This document shows, in pieces, positions 25,138-32,852 of a DNA stretch of 64,000 nucleotides. Source of the stretch: Pseudoflavonifractor phocaeensis (GTDB lineage Bacteria > Bacillota > Clostridia > Oscillospirales > Oscillospiraceae); NCBI RefSeq assembly GCF_021531815.1, contig NZ_JADYUM010000006.1, positions 62,001-126,000 on the forward strand, written 5' to 3'. A program made the position numbers and the translations under genes. The notes beneath the pieces are model-generated. The model saw nothing but the letters and a program-made list of their open reading frames with translations, was not told where the DNA came from and searched no databases. How positions within the stretch are numbered: position 1 is the stretch's first letter; each line of letters starts with the position of its first letter.

Positions 25138-25166
25138 ATTTTACATCCAGCCACAACCTTTGTCAA
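25138..25166 (-). promoter_or_regulatory. Promoter of the TetR gene
   Basis: TTGACA (25161-25166) and TAAAAT (25138-25143) on the minus strand, 17 bp apart. The -35 overlaps the last codons of the DUF554 gene. Confidence 0.7.
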
Positions 25167-25846
25167 TGAAAAGGCCATAAATACGTAATCGGAATAATCA
25201 AAAGCAAGCCCGGAATCAGGTCCAGCACAGGCGGATCTTTTAGCTTTGCGATCCGCAGAGCGTTGACCAATTGAATCAGCCCTCCGCAGGCCGAAAAGTT
25301 GCCGATCATTTCCTCGCTTAAATAGGGCGCAATCATGGTAGACAGGAGATAGAAACAGACCAGTATCACCCCAAGGGGAAGCGAAATCACAGACAAAATC
25401 CACCCGCAGCTCGCCGCGAAAAATACCGCGGATAAAAAGTCCATGATCGCTTTGGTCATCAACAATGTAGGATCACCCAGAAACCCCAGATCCAGCGCCC
25501 CCAATATTCCCGCGGTGCTGATGCAGAACAAGGTAAAGGCCACCAAAAGCGTCTTTGCCGTGTCTCCCTGCCCATTGTCCTGCACTTTCTCCGCCAAAGA
25601 GTATACCCTCCGGTCGATTTTCAGACAGTGGCCCACGATCCCTCCGAGCAAGAACGCCAATACTACTGCGGCAAAATGGGATACCCGGCTCAACATCTGA
25701 ATGCCCAAAGCCGCGGAAATGACAGAGAAATAGGTCATGGAATTGTCCCGAAGCACGGGAGAAATATATCTGCGCAATAGACATCCTCCCGCCGTTCCAC
25801 TCAGGACCGCTAAAATATTACAGCCAAGTACCAGATAGGCAGACAT
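25163..25846 (-). CDS. DUF554-family (YdfK/YqgA-like) membrane protein
   Basis: 227 aa from the ATG at 25846, which has GGGGAGAG five bases upstream; a start 16 codons earlier is possible but lacks a site. Seven or so hydrophobic segments. Family features include the Gly-rich NILAVLSGTAGG first helix, LLGGIVGHCLKID, and the mid-protein STAGILGALDLGFLGDPTLL segment followed by KAIMDF. The function of DUF554 proteins is not established; a transport role has been suggested from their fold. It is transcribed divergently from gltS and upstream of the TetR gene. Confidence 0.85.
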   Translation of the reverse strand: MSAYLVLGCNILAVLSGTAGGCLLRRYISPVLRDNSMTYFSVISAALGIQMLSRVSHFAAVVLAFLLGGIVGHCLKIDRRVYSLAEKVQDNGQGDTAKTLLVAFTLFCISTAGILGALDLGFLGDPTLLMTKAIMDFLSAVFFAASCGWILSVISLPLGVILVCFYLLSTMIAPYLSEEMIGNFSACGGLIQLVNALRIAKLKDPPVLDLIPGLLLIIPITYLWPFH

Positions 25847-25884
25847 ATACGCTCTCCCCAACACAAAAATATTCTTTCGTCTTA

Positions 25885-25913
25885 TTATTACCATAAATTG
25901 ATTGCTTTGTCAA
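25885..25913 (-). promoter_or_regulatory. Promoter of the DUF554 gene
   Basis: TTGACA (25908-25913) and TAATAA (25885-25890) on the minus strand with a 17-bp spacer, in a markedly AT-rich divergent region. Confidence 0.6.
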
Positions 25914-25982
25914 ACTTTATTATTTTTATTTTTACTTGCATTTTTTGATTTAAACTTTCAAAAATAAATAATTTCATAGATA

Positions 25983-26011
25983 TTGACAAGTTATGTTCGC
26001 TGTGGTATGTT
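25983..26011 (+). promoter_or_regulatory. Promoter of the gltS operon
   Basis: TTGACA (25983-25988), 17 bp, TATGTT (26006-26011). It leaves a leader of about 125 nt before gltS, with an operator-like palindrome across the expected start. Confidence 0.65.
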
Positions 26012-26019
26012 AAATACAA

Positions 26020-26033
26020 ATTGAACGTTCAAT
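26020..26033. promoter_or_regulatory. Palindromic operator candidate at the gltS transcription start
   Basis: ATTGAACGTTCAAT is a perfect 14-bp palindrome centred about 15 bp after the -10. Such short perfect palindromes are typical TetR-family targets; binding here would block transcription. Confidence 0.55.
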
Positions 26034-26141
26034 CAATTTTCTTCTTGCCACACACCAGAAAGGCAACGAAGTCTCTCTGTCCATATCCAAGGGTAGATAA
26101 GTGTGTGACATCCCGTACACAAATGTAAAGGAGAGAACACT

Positions 26142-27533
26142 ATGACAAGCGCTGATATGGTAGAATTGTTAAAGGCTCTGGCTCTGCTCAGTGTATTCCT
26201 GCTGATTGGCACCTTTCTTCGGGCGAAAATCAAAATTTTCCAAAACACCTTCCTTCCTGCCTCTGTGATTGGCGGCTTTTTGCTGCTCATTTTCGGCCCT
26301 CACGTGTTGAACATTTTGAAGATTCCCGACACTTGGATGAGCGCGTATTCCGCGCTGCCCGGTGTTTTAATTATTCCCATTGTCGCCGCAGGCCCCCTTG
26401 GCACCAAATTCAGCTCCGGCGGTTCCAAAGCCCGTAACTACCGCATCGGCCAGATGCTGCTGCTGATGTGCCTGCTGACCGCCGCCCAGCTCACCATCGG
26501 TTTTGGCATCAATCTGGTCTTCCGCGCCTTCGGTTATCCCCTCTATGACGCCTTTGGTTGGGAACTGAATATGGGCTATGTGGGCGGTCACGGCACCGCC
26601 GGACTGCTGGCCAGCCTGCTGCAGAGCGTGGGCGATCCCAACTGGGAAGTCGCCCAGGGCGTGGCTACTACCATGGCAACCATCGGTCTGGTGGGCGGCA
26701 TTTTGATCGGCATCGCCCTCATCAACTGGGCCGCCCGCCGCAACCAAACCGCCTGCCTGGACAAGCCCGGTATGATCCCCGCCGAACTGAAAATCGGTTA
26801 TGTGAAAGATGCTGAGAAGCAGCCCTCCATGGGCCGCGAGACCACCATGTCCGCCTCCGTGGACGCCTATGCTTTTCACCTGGCTCTGATTCTGACCGTC
26901 TGCGGTATGGCCTACTTCCTCCAGATCATGGTCAAGAAGCTGAACAACTCCATTTTGTCTGGCATCAGCGTATGGGCTTACGCCATGCTGCTGATGTTCC
27001 TGGTCTGGTGGATCATTAAGCGGCTCAAGCTGGACTTCCTGGTGGATGCGAAGGTGAAAGGCAAAGTTGCCGGCTCCATGACCGACTTTGCTGTAATTGC
27101 CGCAGTATCCAGCCTGAACATCAAAGCCGTTTCCGCCTATCTGATCCCCATGCTGGCCATGGCTGTTGTCGGCATGGTAGGCACCATTCTCGTGCTGGTC
27201 CTGTTTGCGCGCAAAATGTTTCACAAAGAGTGGTTCGAGCACATGATCGCCGTCTTTGGTCAAGGCACCGGCGTTTTCCTGACCGGCGTGCTTTTGCTTC
27301 GCATCTGTGACCCCGACAACAAGACGGAGGCGCTCAACAACTACAGCATCGCCTACACCTTTGCCGGCGTTATCACCCAGATCCTGATGCCCATCTACGC
27401 CACCATCATCGCCACCTGGGGTACGGCTGTTATGTTTGGTCAGTCTGTGGCGCAGCTGTTTGTGTGGCTCATCTGCTCTGTCCTGCTCTGGGTCCTGGTC
27501 GGCAAAAAGCTGAGCGCAAACCACGAACTGTAA
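26142..27533 (+). CDS. gltS: Sodium/glutamate symporter (GltS family)
   Basis: 463 aa with ten or more hydrophobic segments arranged in two halves. Each half carries a Gly-rich re-entrant region: IGGFLLLIFGP and MGYVGGHGTAGLLA in the first, AVFGQGTGVFLTGVLLL in the second, as expected for GltS. It is longer than the E. coli protein because of the central hydrophilic linker (about residues 200-240). AAAGGAGAG precedes the ATG. It is the first gene of a two-gene operon with an M20 amidohydrolase, so its substrate may be glutamate itself or an N-acylated or aroylated glutamate that the second enzyme cleaves. Confidence 0.92.
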   Translation: MTSADMVELLKALALLSVFLLIGTFLRAKIKIFQNTFLPASVIGGFLLLIFGPHVLNILKIPDTWMSAYSALPGVLIIPIVAAGPLGTKFSSGGSKARNYRIGQMLLLMCLLTAAQLTIGFGINLVFRAFGYPLYDAFGWELNMGYVGGHGTAGLLASLLQSVGDPNWEVAQGVATTMATIGLVGGILIGIALINWAARRNQTACLDKPGMIPAELKIGYVKDAEKQPSMGRETTMSASVDAYAFHLALILTVCGMAYFLQIMVKKLNNSILSGISVWAYAMLLMFLVWWIIKRLKLDFLVDAKVKGKVAGSMTDFAVIAAVSSLNIKAVSAYLIPMLAMAVVGMVGTILVLVLFARKMFHKEWFEHMIAVFGQGTGVFLTGVLLLRICDPDNKTEALNNYSIAYTFAGVITQILMPIYATIIATWGTAVMFGQSVAQLFVWLICSVLLWVLVGKKLSANHEL

Positions 27534-27566
27534 TCGGCGACTACAATTATTTGGAGGAAGCATACT

Positions 27567-28982
27567 ATGTCCATGCATATAGAGCAGTATCGGGATGTTT
27601 TATGTGGGTTGAATCAGACGATCTGGTCCAGTGCGGAAACCAGGTTTGAGGAGCGGCAGTCTGTCGCCGCCCAGCTGACCGTTTTGGAAAGCGCCGGCTA
27701 TCAGATCGAACAGGGCGTCGCAGGTATTGATACTGCCTATATCGCTACATTGGGCAGCGGGAAGCCAGTGATCGCACTGTTGGCAGAATATGATGCCTTG
27801 GACGGGTTGAGCCAGCAAGCGGACGTCTGTCACCCGTCCCCCCGCCCTGAAACTACCAAAGGCCATGGCTGTGGGCACAATCTTCTGGGTACCGGTGTAA
27901 TCGGCGCGGCTCTGGTGTTGAAGGACTATTACCAGGAGCATCATCTTTCCGGAACAATCAAGATTTTCGGATGTCCCGGCGAGGAGGGCGGCTCCGGTAA
28001 GGTATTCATGGCCCGGGACGGACTGTTCGATGATGTAGATATCGCCCTAACTTGGCATCCCAGCACCATGAACGCAGTCATGACTGGCAGCATGCTGGCA
28101 AACGTACAGGCGTATTTCCGCTTTCACGGAACCAGCGCCCACGCAGGCGCCGCGCCACATCTGGGCCGCAGCGCTCTTGATGCTGTGGAACTGATGAACG
28201 TAGGCGTGAACTACATGCGGGAACATATGGAAATGACTGACCGGGTCCATTACGCGGTGACCGATACCGGCGGCCATTCACCCAACGTGGTACAATCTCA
28301 TGCCGAAGTTTTGTATCTCATCCGTTCCAAAACCGCCCCGGGTGCCAGAGCACTTTATAACCGGGTATGTAAAATCGCCCAGGGCGCGGCTCTGATGACG
28401 GAAACCACAGTGGATGTGGAATTTGATAAGGCTTGTTCCCAAGTGGTCCCCAACCACACCATCGCGAAACTGTTCCATGACTGTATGAGCCAGCTGGGGG
28501 TCCCGGTTCACTCCGAAGCGGAGCGGGATTACGTAAAGCAGTTCAGCGCCACAATGCCCGCTGAAATCGTGGCCAACGACCCCGGGCAGCTCCCGCCTGA
28601 TTATTTGGCGGAGACCCGTAAGGCGTTAGTCCAAGATCACCCGGACGGCGAATTTATCCTGCCTTTCAGCGCTCAGGAATCCCTGGTCTGCGCTTCCTCC
28701 GATATGGGAGACGTAAGCTGTCTCGTCCCTCTGGTCCAGCTGCAAACGGCCTGCTTCGCCATGGGAACACAACCTCATTCCTGGCAATGGGTGGCACAGG
28801 GCACCTCCGCGTTCGCTCTCCACGGCACTCTGTACGCCTCCCAAATCTTAGCAGATACCGCGCTTCAGCTCTTTACACACCCCGAAATCATTGCGCAAGC
28901 CAAAGACGAACTGAAAAACCGAATGAGTGGGCAGCCCTACGTCTGTCCCATTCCCGACGATGTACATCCCAGAACGAATTAA
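27567..28982 (+). CDS. M20-family amidohydrolase, AbgB-like
   Basis: 471 aa zinc-type aminoacylase. HGCGHN (100-105), GCPGEEGG (136-142, catalytic Glu pair) and THHP-like LTWHPST identify the M20D/AbgB fold, with the lid domain around 190-300 (FHGTSAHAGAAPHLGRSALDA). AbgB is one subunit of p-aminobenzoyl-glutamate hydrolase; other relatives hydrolyse N-acyl amino acids. No AbgA partner is present, so it may act as a homodimer. It lies 33 bp after gltS with GGAGG before the ATG and is closed by a strong terminator. Release of glutamate from a conjugate is the best inference. Confidence 0.85.
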   Translation: MSMHIEQYRDVLCGLNQTIWSSAETRFEERQSVAAQLTVLESAGYQIEQGVAGIDTAYIATLGSGKPVIALLAEYDALDGLSQQADVCHPSPRPETTKGHGCGHNLLGTGVIGAALVLKDYYQEHHLSGTIKIFGCPGEEGGSGKVFMARDGLFDDVDIALTWHPSTMNAVMTGSMLANVQAYFRFHGTSAHAGAAPHLGRSALDAVELMNVGVNYMREHMEMTDRVHYAVTDTGGHSPNVVQSHAEVLYLIRSKTAPGARALYNRVCKIAQGAALMTETTVDVEFDKACSQVVPNHTIAKLFHDCMSQLGVPVHSEAERDYVKQFSATMPAEIVANDPGQLPPDYLAETRKALVQDHPDGEFILPFSAQESLVCASSDMGDVSCLVPLVQLQTACFAMGTQPHSWQWVAQGTSAFALHGTLYASQILADTALQLFTHPEIIAQAKDELKNRMSGQPYVCPIPDDVHPRTN

Positions 28983-28994
28983 AGAGGTCAAATA

Positions 28995-29027
28995 AAACCC
29001 CGCCTTTCATTTTGAAAGGCGGGGTTT
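28995..29027 (+). terminator. Terminator of the gltS operon
   Basis: AAACCCCGCCTTTC (28995-29008) pairs with GAAAGGCGGGGTTT (29014-29027), followed by TGTATTG. Loop ATTTT. Confidence 0.85.
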
Positions 29028-29126
29028 TGTATTGCATACAGTTGTTTAAAAAATGAAAGTTATCCAGAAATCAAAGGTTTCCAACATCAGGGAGACCAAA
29101 TCGCATCCCGCAGAGATACCAAAGAG

Positions 29127-29471
29127 TTATTCCGCGCCCTGCCTTTCCTCGGCCACGAGGATGCGGATGCGCCCGCCGGCGGGGTATCCGAAGGGGTCGT
29201 ACCACCCCGTCAACCGGTAATCGGAGGCGTTGATCTGGGACAGCGTGGTGGCGTAGTATTCCTGTTCGGAGGCGTCTTTCAGCAGCACCTGCACGTTTTC
29301 ATCCAGCTGATACTGCTGGTTTCCGGACAGGGCGCTCAGGCCGGTGAGGCTGTCCAGGGAGACGGAGGTGAGCTGACGGATGGTTTTCAGCGCCCCGTCC
29401 TCATAGACCAGCGCGGCCCCTCCGGTATTCACGGCGTAAACCTTGCCGCTGGTGGCGATGGTGTATCGCAT
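29127..29471 (-). CDS. Unrecognised 114-aa protein
   Basis: The start at 29471 (MRYTIATSGKVYAVN) is chosen for the GGAGGAG five bases upstream. About 50 bp further up is an extended -10 (TGGTATACT, 29522-29530 on the minus strand). No signal peptide or membrane segment. The protein is beta-prone, with a middle YQLDENVQVLLKD and a C-terminal LTGWYDPFGYPAGGRIRILVA. It has normal high-GC codon use and its own expression signals, so it is probably a real gene. The C-terminal part faintly recalls C-terminal segments of larger secreted proteins, but I cannot name a family. Confidence 0.6.
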   Translation of the reverse strand: MRYTIATSGKVYAVNTGGAALVYEDGALKTIRQLTSVSLDSLTGLSALSGNQQYQLDENVQVLLKDASEQEYYATTLSQINASDYRLTGWYDPFGYPAGGRIRILVAEERQGAE

Positions 29472-29530
29472 CCGCTCTCCTCCGTTATAAATCGAATCAA
29501 ATAACACACTAACCGCTGTACAGTATACCA

Positions 29531-29814
29531 CATTATCGGCAAAAATACCAGCCGTCTTTCGGGTCAACCGGTTTATTTTTGCCGTTAAAGGAAGTTCTAT
29601 TCCGGTAGCTTGCCACTTTCTACCTCATAAAATAATCTAAAGGTGTGATATGAATCACGTTATTATTAACAATGATATGATAACAACGAAAAGCAGCCAC
29701 ACACCGAAGTGCATGACTGCTATGACGGAAGCCGCCTCGCATTGCGCGTCGGCACATCTCATAAAATCCAACATGCCGTTGGCGCTATAAAATAAGATAT
29801 CGACATCCCATCTC
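29531..29814. other. AT-rich intergenic region
   Basis: Low-GC stretch between the small gene and the LysR gene. A short dyad GTGAT-ATGA-ATCAC lies near 29645. On the minus strand a short frame (29655-29822) would encode a peptide ending in a strongly hydrophobic helix, but its ribosome spacing is poor and it overlaps the lysR end. No gene is called. Confidence 0.4.
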
Positions 29815-30783
29815 TCAACCATGCTCTCCATTGGCAATCCGAGAAACAGGGGTCTGTTCCGTAGCGGCACAGAAGGCGGATAACAGTTCCAAAAAATATT
29901 TGCTGTAGTGAGTCAAGTACCGTTGTTTGTGGCGCAGCAGGGAGAGGTGGAGATACATCGGTTCCCCTTGGCAGAGCAGCGGAAAAATATTCATATCCGG
30001 TGGGATCTCCGCTTGGCGTTTGGTAAGATTGACCTGAGACGCAAAGAAAGCGACCAGCCCCTGGAAGCCAACCGTTGTACAGACCTGCGTGTAGGTGGTG
30101 TTCAGCCGTATTTTGGGCGTAACATTTTCTTCTTCGAAACAGGCGTGGATCCGTTGTCCCATGTTATTGGAGAAGATACAAAAGGGCAGTTTGGCAAAAT
30201 CGCTGACACAAGCCCCCTGAAGGGATCTCCCCTTGATTTCCTCTGCCTCATCCCCGTAGTATTCCCGCAGCAACGAGTCCTTGACGCACAAATAGATCTG
30301 GTCCTCCATCAAATCTTCCTGTATCAGGTCACTATTGCTCTTATCCGAGGTCACAATGGCAAAATCCAGTTCCCCGTTGGCCACCATCGGCTCCAGCGTA
30401 CGCGAGATGACACTGGTCAGGCGCAGTTCCACATTGGGATAGCGTTCCGTAAAAGCCGGAAGCAGAAACGGCAGCATGTTCATTCGCATACTGCTGGCGC
30501 CAAAGCGAATGATGCCCCGTTCGTTGCGTTCCACATCAGAAAGGATGTCGATCAGATTGGTCTGTTCCTTGATCACCACATCCGCGAAGGACAGCACAAA
30601 TTCCCCGGCATAGGTCAGGGAGAGCTTCGGTTTCCGGTTGAGCAGCTGGGCGCCAAAATACTCCTCAAGCCGCTGGATATGATTGCTGAGCGTCTGCTGA
30701 GAAATGTACAGGCGATTTGCCGTTTTTGTGATGTGGAGATCCTTTGCCACTTCTTTAAAATAGTACAGGCTTATAATATCCAT
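29815..30783 (-). CDS. LysR-family transcriptional regulator
   Basis: 322 aa. The N-terminal winged helix-turn-helix (residues 1-60) reads ISLYYFKEVAKDLHITKTA, LYISQQTLSNHIQRLEE. The substrate-binding domain starts near residue 88. The start at 30783 follows GGGAGGG. It is divergent from the rraA-like gene and shares a 200-bp control region holding a perfect 10-bp-arm dyad, so it probably regulates that enzyme and the 2-hydroxyacid dehydrogenase. A second LysR gene at 35529 shows a closely similar HTH (LYITQQSLSGHIKRLE), suggesting the two are paralogues. Confidence 0.92.
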   Translation of the reverse strand: MDIISLYYFKEVAKDLHITKTANRLYISQQTLSNHIQRLEEYFGAQLLNRKPKLSLTYAGEFVLSFADVVIKEQTNLIDILSDVERNERGIIRFGASSMRMNMLPFLLPAFTERYPNVELRLTSVISRTLEPMVANGELDFAIVTSDKSNSDLIQEDLMEDQIYLCVKDSLLREYYGDEAEEIKGRSLQGACVSDFAKLPFCIFSNNMGQRIHACFEEENVTPKIRLNTTYTQVCTTVGFQGLVAFFASQVNLTKRQAEIPPDMNIFPLLCQGEPMYLHLSLLRHKQRYLTHYSKYFLELLSAFCAATEQTPVSRIANGEHG

Positions 30784-30803
30784 AACGTTCCCTCCCATGC
30801 GCT

Positions 30804-30828
30804 AATCCACAAATTTTCTTTGTGGATT
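30804..30828. promoter_or_regulatory. LysR-type operator between lysR and the RraA-like gene
   Basis: AATCCACAAA (30804-30813) and TTTGTGGATT (30819-30828) form a perfect dyad with a 5-bp spacer. A further half-site TTGTGGAT occurs at 30851, next to the -35 of the forward promoter. This two-site arrangement is usual for LysR-type activation. Confidence 0.7.
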
Positions 30829-30845
30829 GGCTAAAAAAACGCTGT

Positions 30846-30874
30846 TTGCCTTGTGGATAATTCTATATTATACT
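30846..30874 (+). promoter_or_regulatory. Promoter of the RraA-like gene
   Basis: TTGCCT (30846-30851), 17 bp, TATACT (30869-30874). The weak -35 overlapping a LysR half-site fits an activator-dependent promoter. Confidence 0.55.
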
Positions 30875-30983
30875 GGCTTCAACAAAAACGCAAGAAGCAA
30901 GATGGACAAGAAAGCATACGCTGCATCCTTCCTGCCGATTTTATCTTGCGGGCTTCCTGTGAGCCATGAAAGGAGAAAAATCC

Positions 30984-31685
30984 ATGTCTGTCGGAAAGCG
31001 TATTTACCTGAAACGTGAGATGCCTGACCCTGCGCTGGTGGAGCAGTTCAAAACCGTCCCCGCTTCCAACACCGCTGATGTCATGGGCCGCAGCTGCGCC
31101 ATGAATCCCCGCATCCATCTCGTCAGCAGTCCCAAGGCCCAGATGATGGCCGGCCCCGCCTTTACTGTCAAGTGCCGCGCTGGTGACAACCTGGCCCTGC
31201 ACGCCGCCCTGAACCTCTGTCAGGAGGGAGACGTGCTGGTGGTCTCCAATGAGGAGGACAACACCCGTGCCCTGATGGGCGAGGTCATGATGGCCTACCT
31301 GTATCTGCAGAAGAAGGTGGCCGGTATCGTTCTGGACGGTCCCATCCGCGACATCGATGAGATCGGCAAGTGGGATTTCCCTGTCTACTGCACCGGCACC
31401 ACCCCCGGCGGCCCCTACAAGGAAGGCCCCGGCGAGCTGAACGTGCCCATCGCCTGCGGCGGCATCAGCGTGAACCCCGGCGACATCATTCTGGCTGACC
31501 CCGACGGCGTGATCGTGATCCCCCGCAAGGATGCCGCCGTAGTTTTAGAAGACGCCAAGAAGTTCCAGGCCGCCGACGAAGGCAAGCTGGAGAAGACCCG
31601 TCAGGGCACCATCAACCGGGATTGGGTTACCAAGACCCTGGAGGCCAAGGAGTTCGAGATCGTGGATGACGTCTACCGTCCCTGA
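30984..31685 (+). CDS. RraA-family aldolase/decarboxylase-like protein
   Basis: 233 aa. The RraA/HMG-aldolase fold is recognised by VPASNTADVMGR, GPAFTVKCRAGDNLALH, GIVLDGPIRDIDEI (the conserved Asp/Arg metal-substrate residues) and the terminal NPGDIILADPDGVIVIP. Family members split 4-hydroxy-4-methyl-2-oxoglutarate or decarboxylate oxaloacetate; others are RNase E regulators, irrelevant here. The start at 30984 follows AAAGGAG. It precedes a 2-hydroxyacid dehydrogenase by about 100 bp, suggesting a short pathway through a 2-oxo or 2-hydroxy acid. Actual substrate unknown. Confidence 0.85.
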   Translation: MSVGKRIYLKREMPDPALVEQFKTVPASNTADVMGRSCAMNPRIHLVSSPKAQMMAGPAFTVKCRAGDNLALHAALNLCQEGDVLVVSNEEDNTRALMGEVMMAYLYLQKKVAGIVLDGPIRDIDEIGKWDFPVYCTGTTPGGPYKEGPGELNVPIACGGISVNPGDIILADPDGVIVIPRKDAAVVLEDAKKFQAADEGKLEKTRQGTINRDWVTKTLEAKEFEIVDDVYRP

Positions 31686-31789
31686 ACCTCCGTTGCTGGC
31701 CCCATGAGCCCATCAGATCAAGAAACAAAAGCCGTCCCAACTGCCCTGATGATATAACAGGGCCGGGCGGCTGTAAGGAGTGAAACATC

Positions 31790-32752
31790 ATGAGTATTAA
31801 AGTACTGCTCCCCCAGCCCATTCTGCCCGAGGGGTATGCCTACCTCCGTGAGCGGGGCTATGAAGTGGTGGATGGCCGGGGCTTTACCGAGGAGGACATT
31901 CTGGCCGACATCGCCGACTGCGACGCTATGATCGTCCGTACCGCCAAAATCACCGCCAAAATTCTGGACGCCGCCCCCAAGCTGAAGATCCTGGCCCGCC
32001 ACGGCGCCGGCTATGACGGCGTAGACCTGGAGGCCGCCCGGCGCAACAACGTGCTGGTCACCACCGCCGGCGGAGCCAACGCCATCTCGGTGGCGGAGCT
32101 GGCCATCTTCTACATGCTCTACTGCTCCCGCCGCTTCCAGGCTGTCATGGCCCACTGCCGTGAGGACTACCGCTACGCCAAGATGGGAATTCAGAAGACC
32201 GAGCTGGAGGGCAAGACCCTGGGCCTGATCGGCACTGGCAACATCGGTAAGCTGGTGGCCCAGAAGGCCGCTATGGGCTTTAACATGAAGGTGCTGGCCT
32301 ACGATCCCTTCGCCCGGGAGGTCCCGGAGTACATCCAGCTGGTGGAAGACCGGGACGAGATCTTCCGGAACAGCGACTATGTCTCCCTCCATGTCCCCGC
32401 CACCAAAGAGACCATCCACAGCGTAAGCGACCGTGAGTTCGACCTGATGAAGGAAACCGCCTTCCTCATCAACACCGCCCGTGGCTCCATTGTGGACGAG
32501 GCCGCTCTGATCCGGGCCCTGGAAGCAAAGAAGATCGCCGGCGCCGGACTGGACACGGTGGAGAAGGAACCCTTCGACCTGAGCAATCCTCTCCTGAGCA
32601 TGGAGAACGTCCTGGTGGCCCCCCATATCGGCGGCGCTACAAAAGAGGCATCCACCCGCTCTTCCGTCGCCTGTGCCGAAGCCATCGACGACTTCTTCTC
32701 CGGCCGCAAGCCCAAATTCATCGTCCCCGAGCTGCGGGACCTGATGCCGTAA
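31790..32752 (+). CDS. D-isomer-specific 2-hydroxyacid dehydrogenase (SerA-like)
   Basis: 320 aa. The N-terminal catalytic domain is followed by the NAD-binding Rossmann motif GLIGTGNIGKLVA (about residues 145-157), with the catalytic Arg in INTARGSIVDE, Glu in TVEKEPFD, and His in VAPHIGGATKEA. No ACT or other regulatory extension, so it is closer to the short phosphoglycerate, hydroxypyruvate or glyoxylate reductases. TAAGGAGTG precedes the ATG. It is probably co-expressed with the RraA-like gene under the divergent LysR regulator. A bidirectional terminator follows. Confidence 0.92.
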   Translation: MSIKVLLPQPILPEGYAYLRERGYEVVDGRGFTEEDILADIADCDAMIVRTAKITAKILDAAPKLKILARHGAGYDGVDLEAARRNNVLVTTAGGANAISVAELAIFYMLYCSRRFQAVMAHCREDYRYAKMGIQKTELEGKTLGLIGTGNIGKLVAQKAAMGFNMKVLAYDPFAREVPEYIQLVEDRDEIFRNSDYVSLHVPATKETIHSVSDREFDLMKETAFLINTARGSIVDEAALIRALEAKKIAGAGLDTVEKEPFDLSNPLLSMENVLVAPHIGGATKEASTRSSVACAEAIDDFFSGRKPKFIVPELRDLMP

Positions 32753-32786
32753 TCGCTGTTTTTCCTTCTCTCCTTTCCTATACAAG

Positions 32787-32820
32787 AACAAAAATGGCCG
32801 CATCAGCGGCCATTTTTGTT
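32787..32820. terminator. Bidirectional terminator between convergent genes
   Basis: 15-bp perfect arms AACAAAAATGGCCGC (32787-32801) and GCGGCCATTTTTGTT (32806-32820). The A and T tracts at either side let it end both the dehydrogenase and the opposing EamA gene. Confidence 0.9.
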
Positions 32821-32852
32821 CTTATGCGCTTATATCATACATTTTGGTTGTC

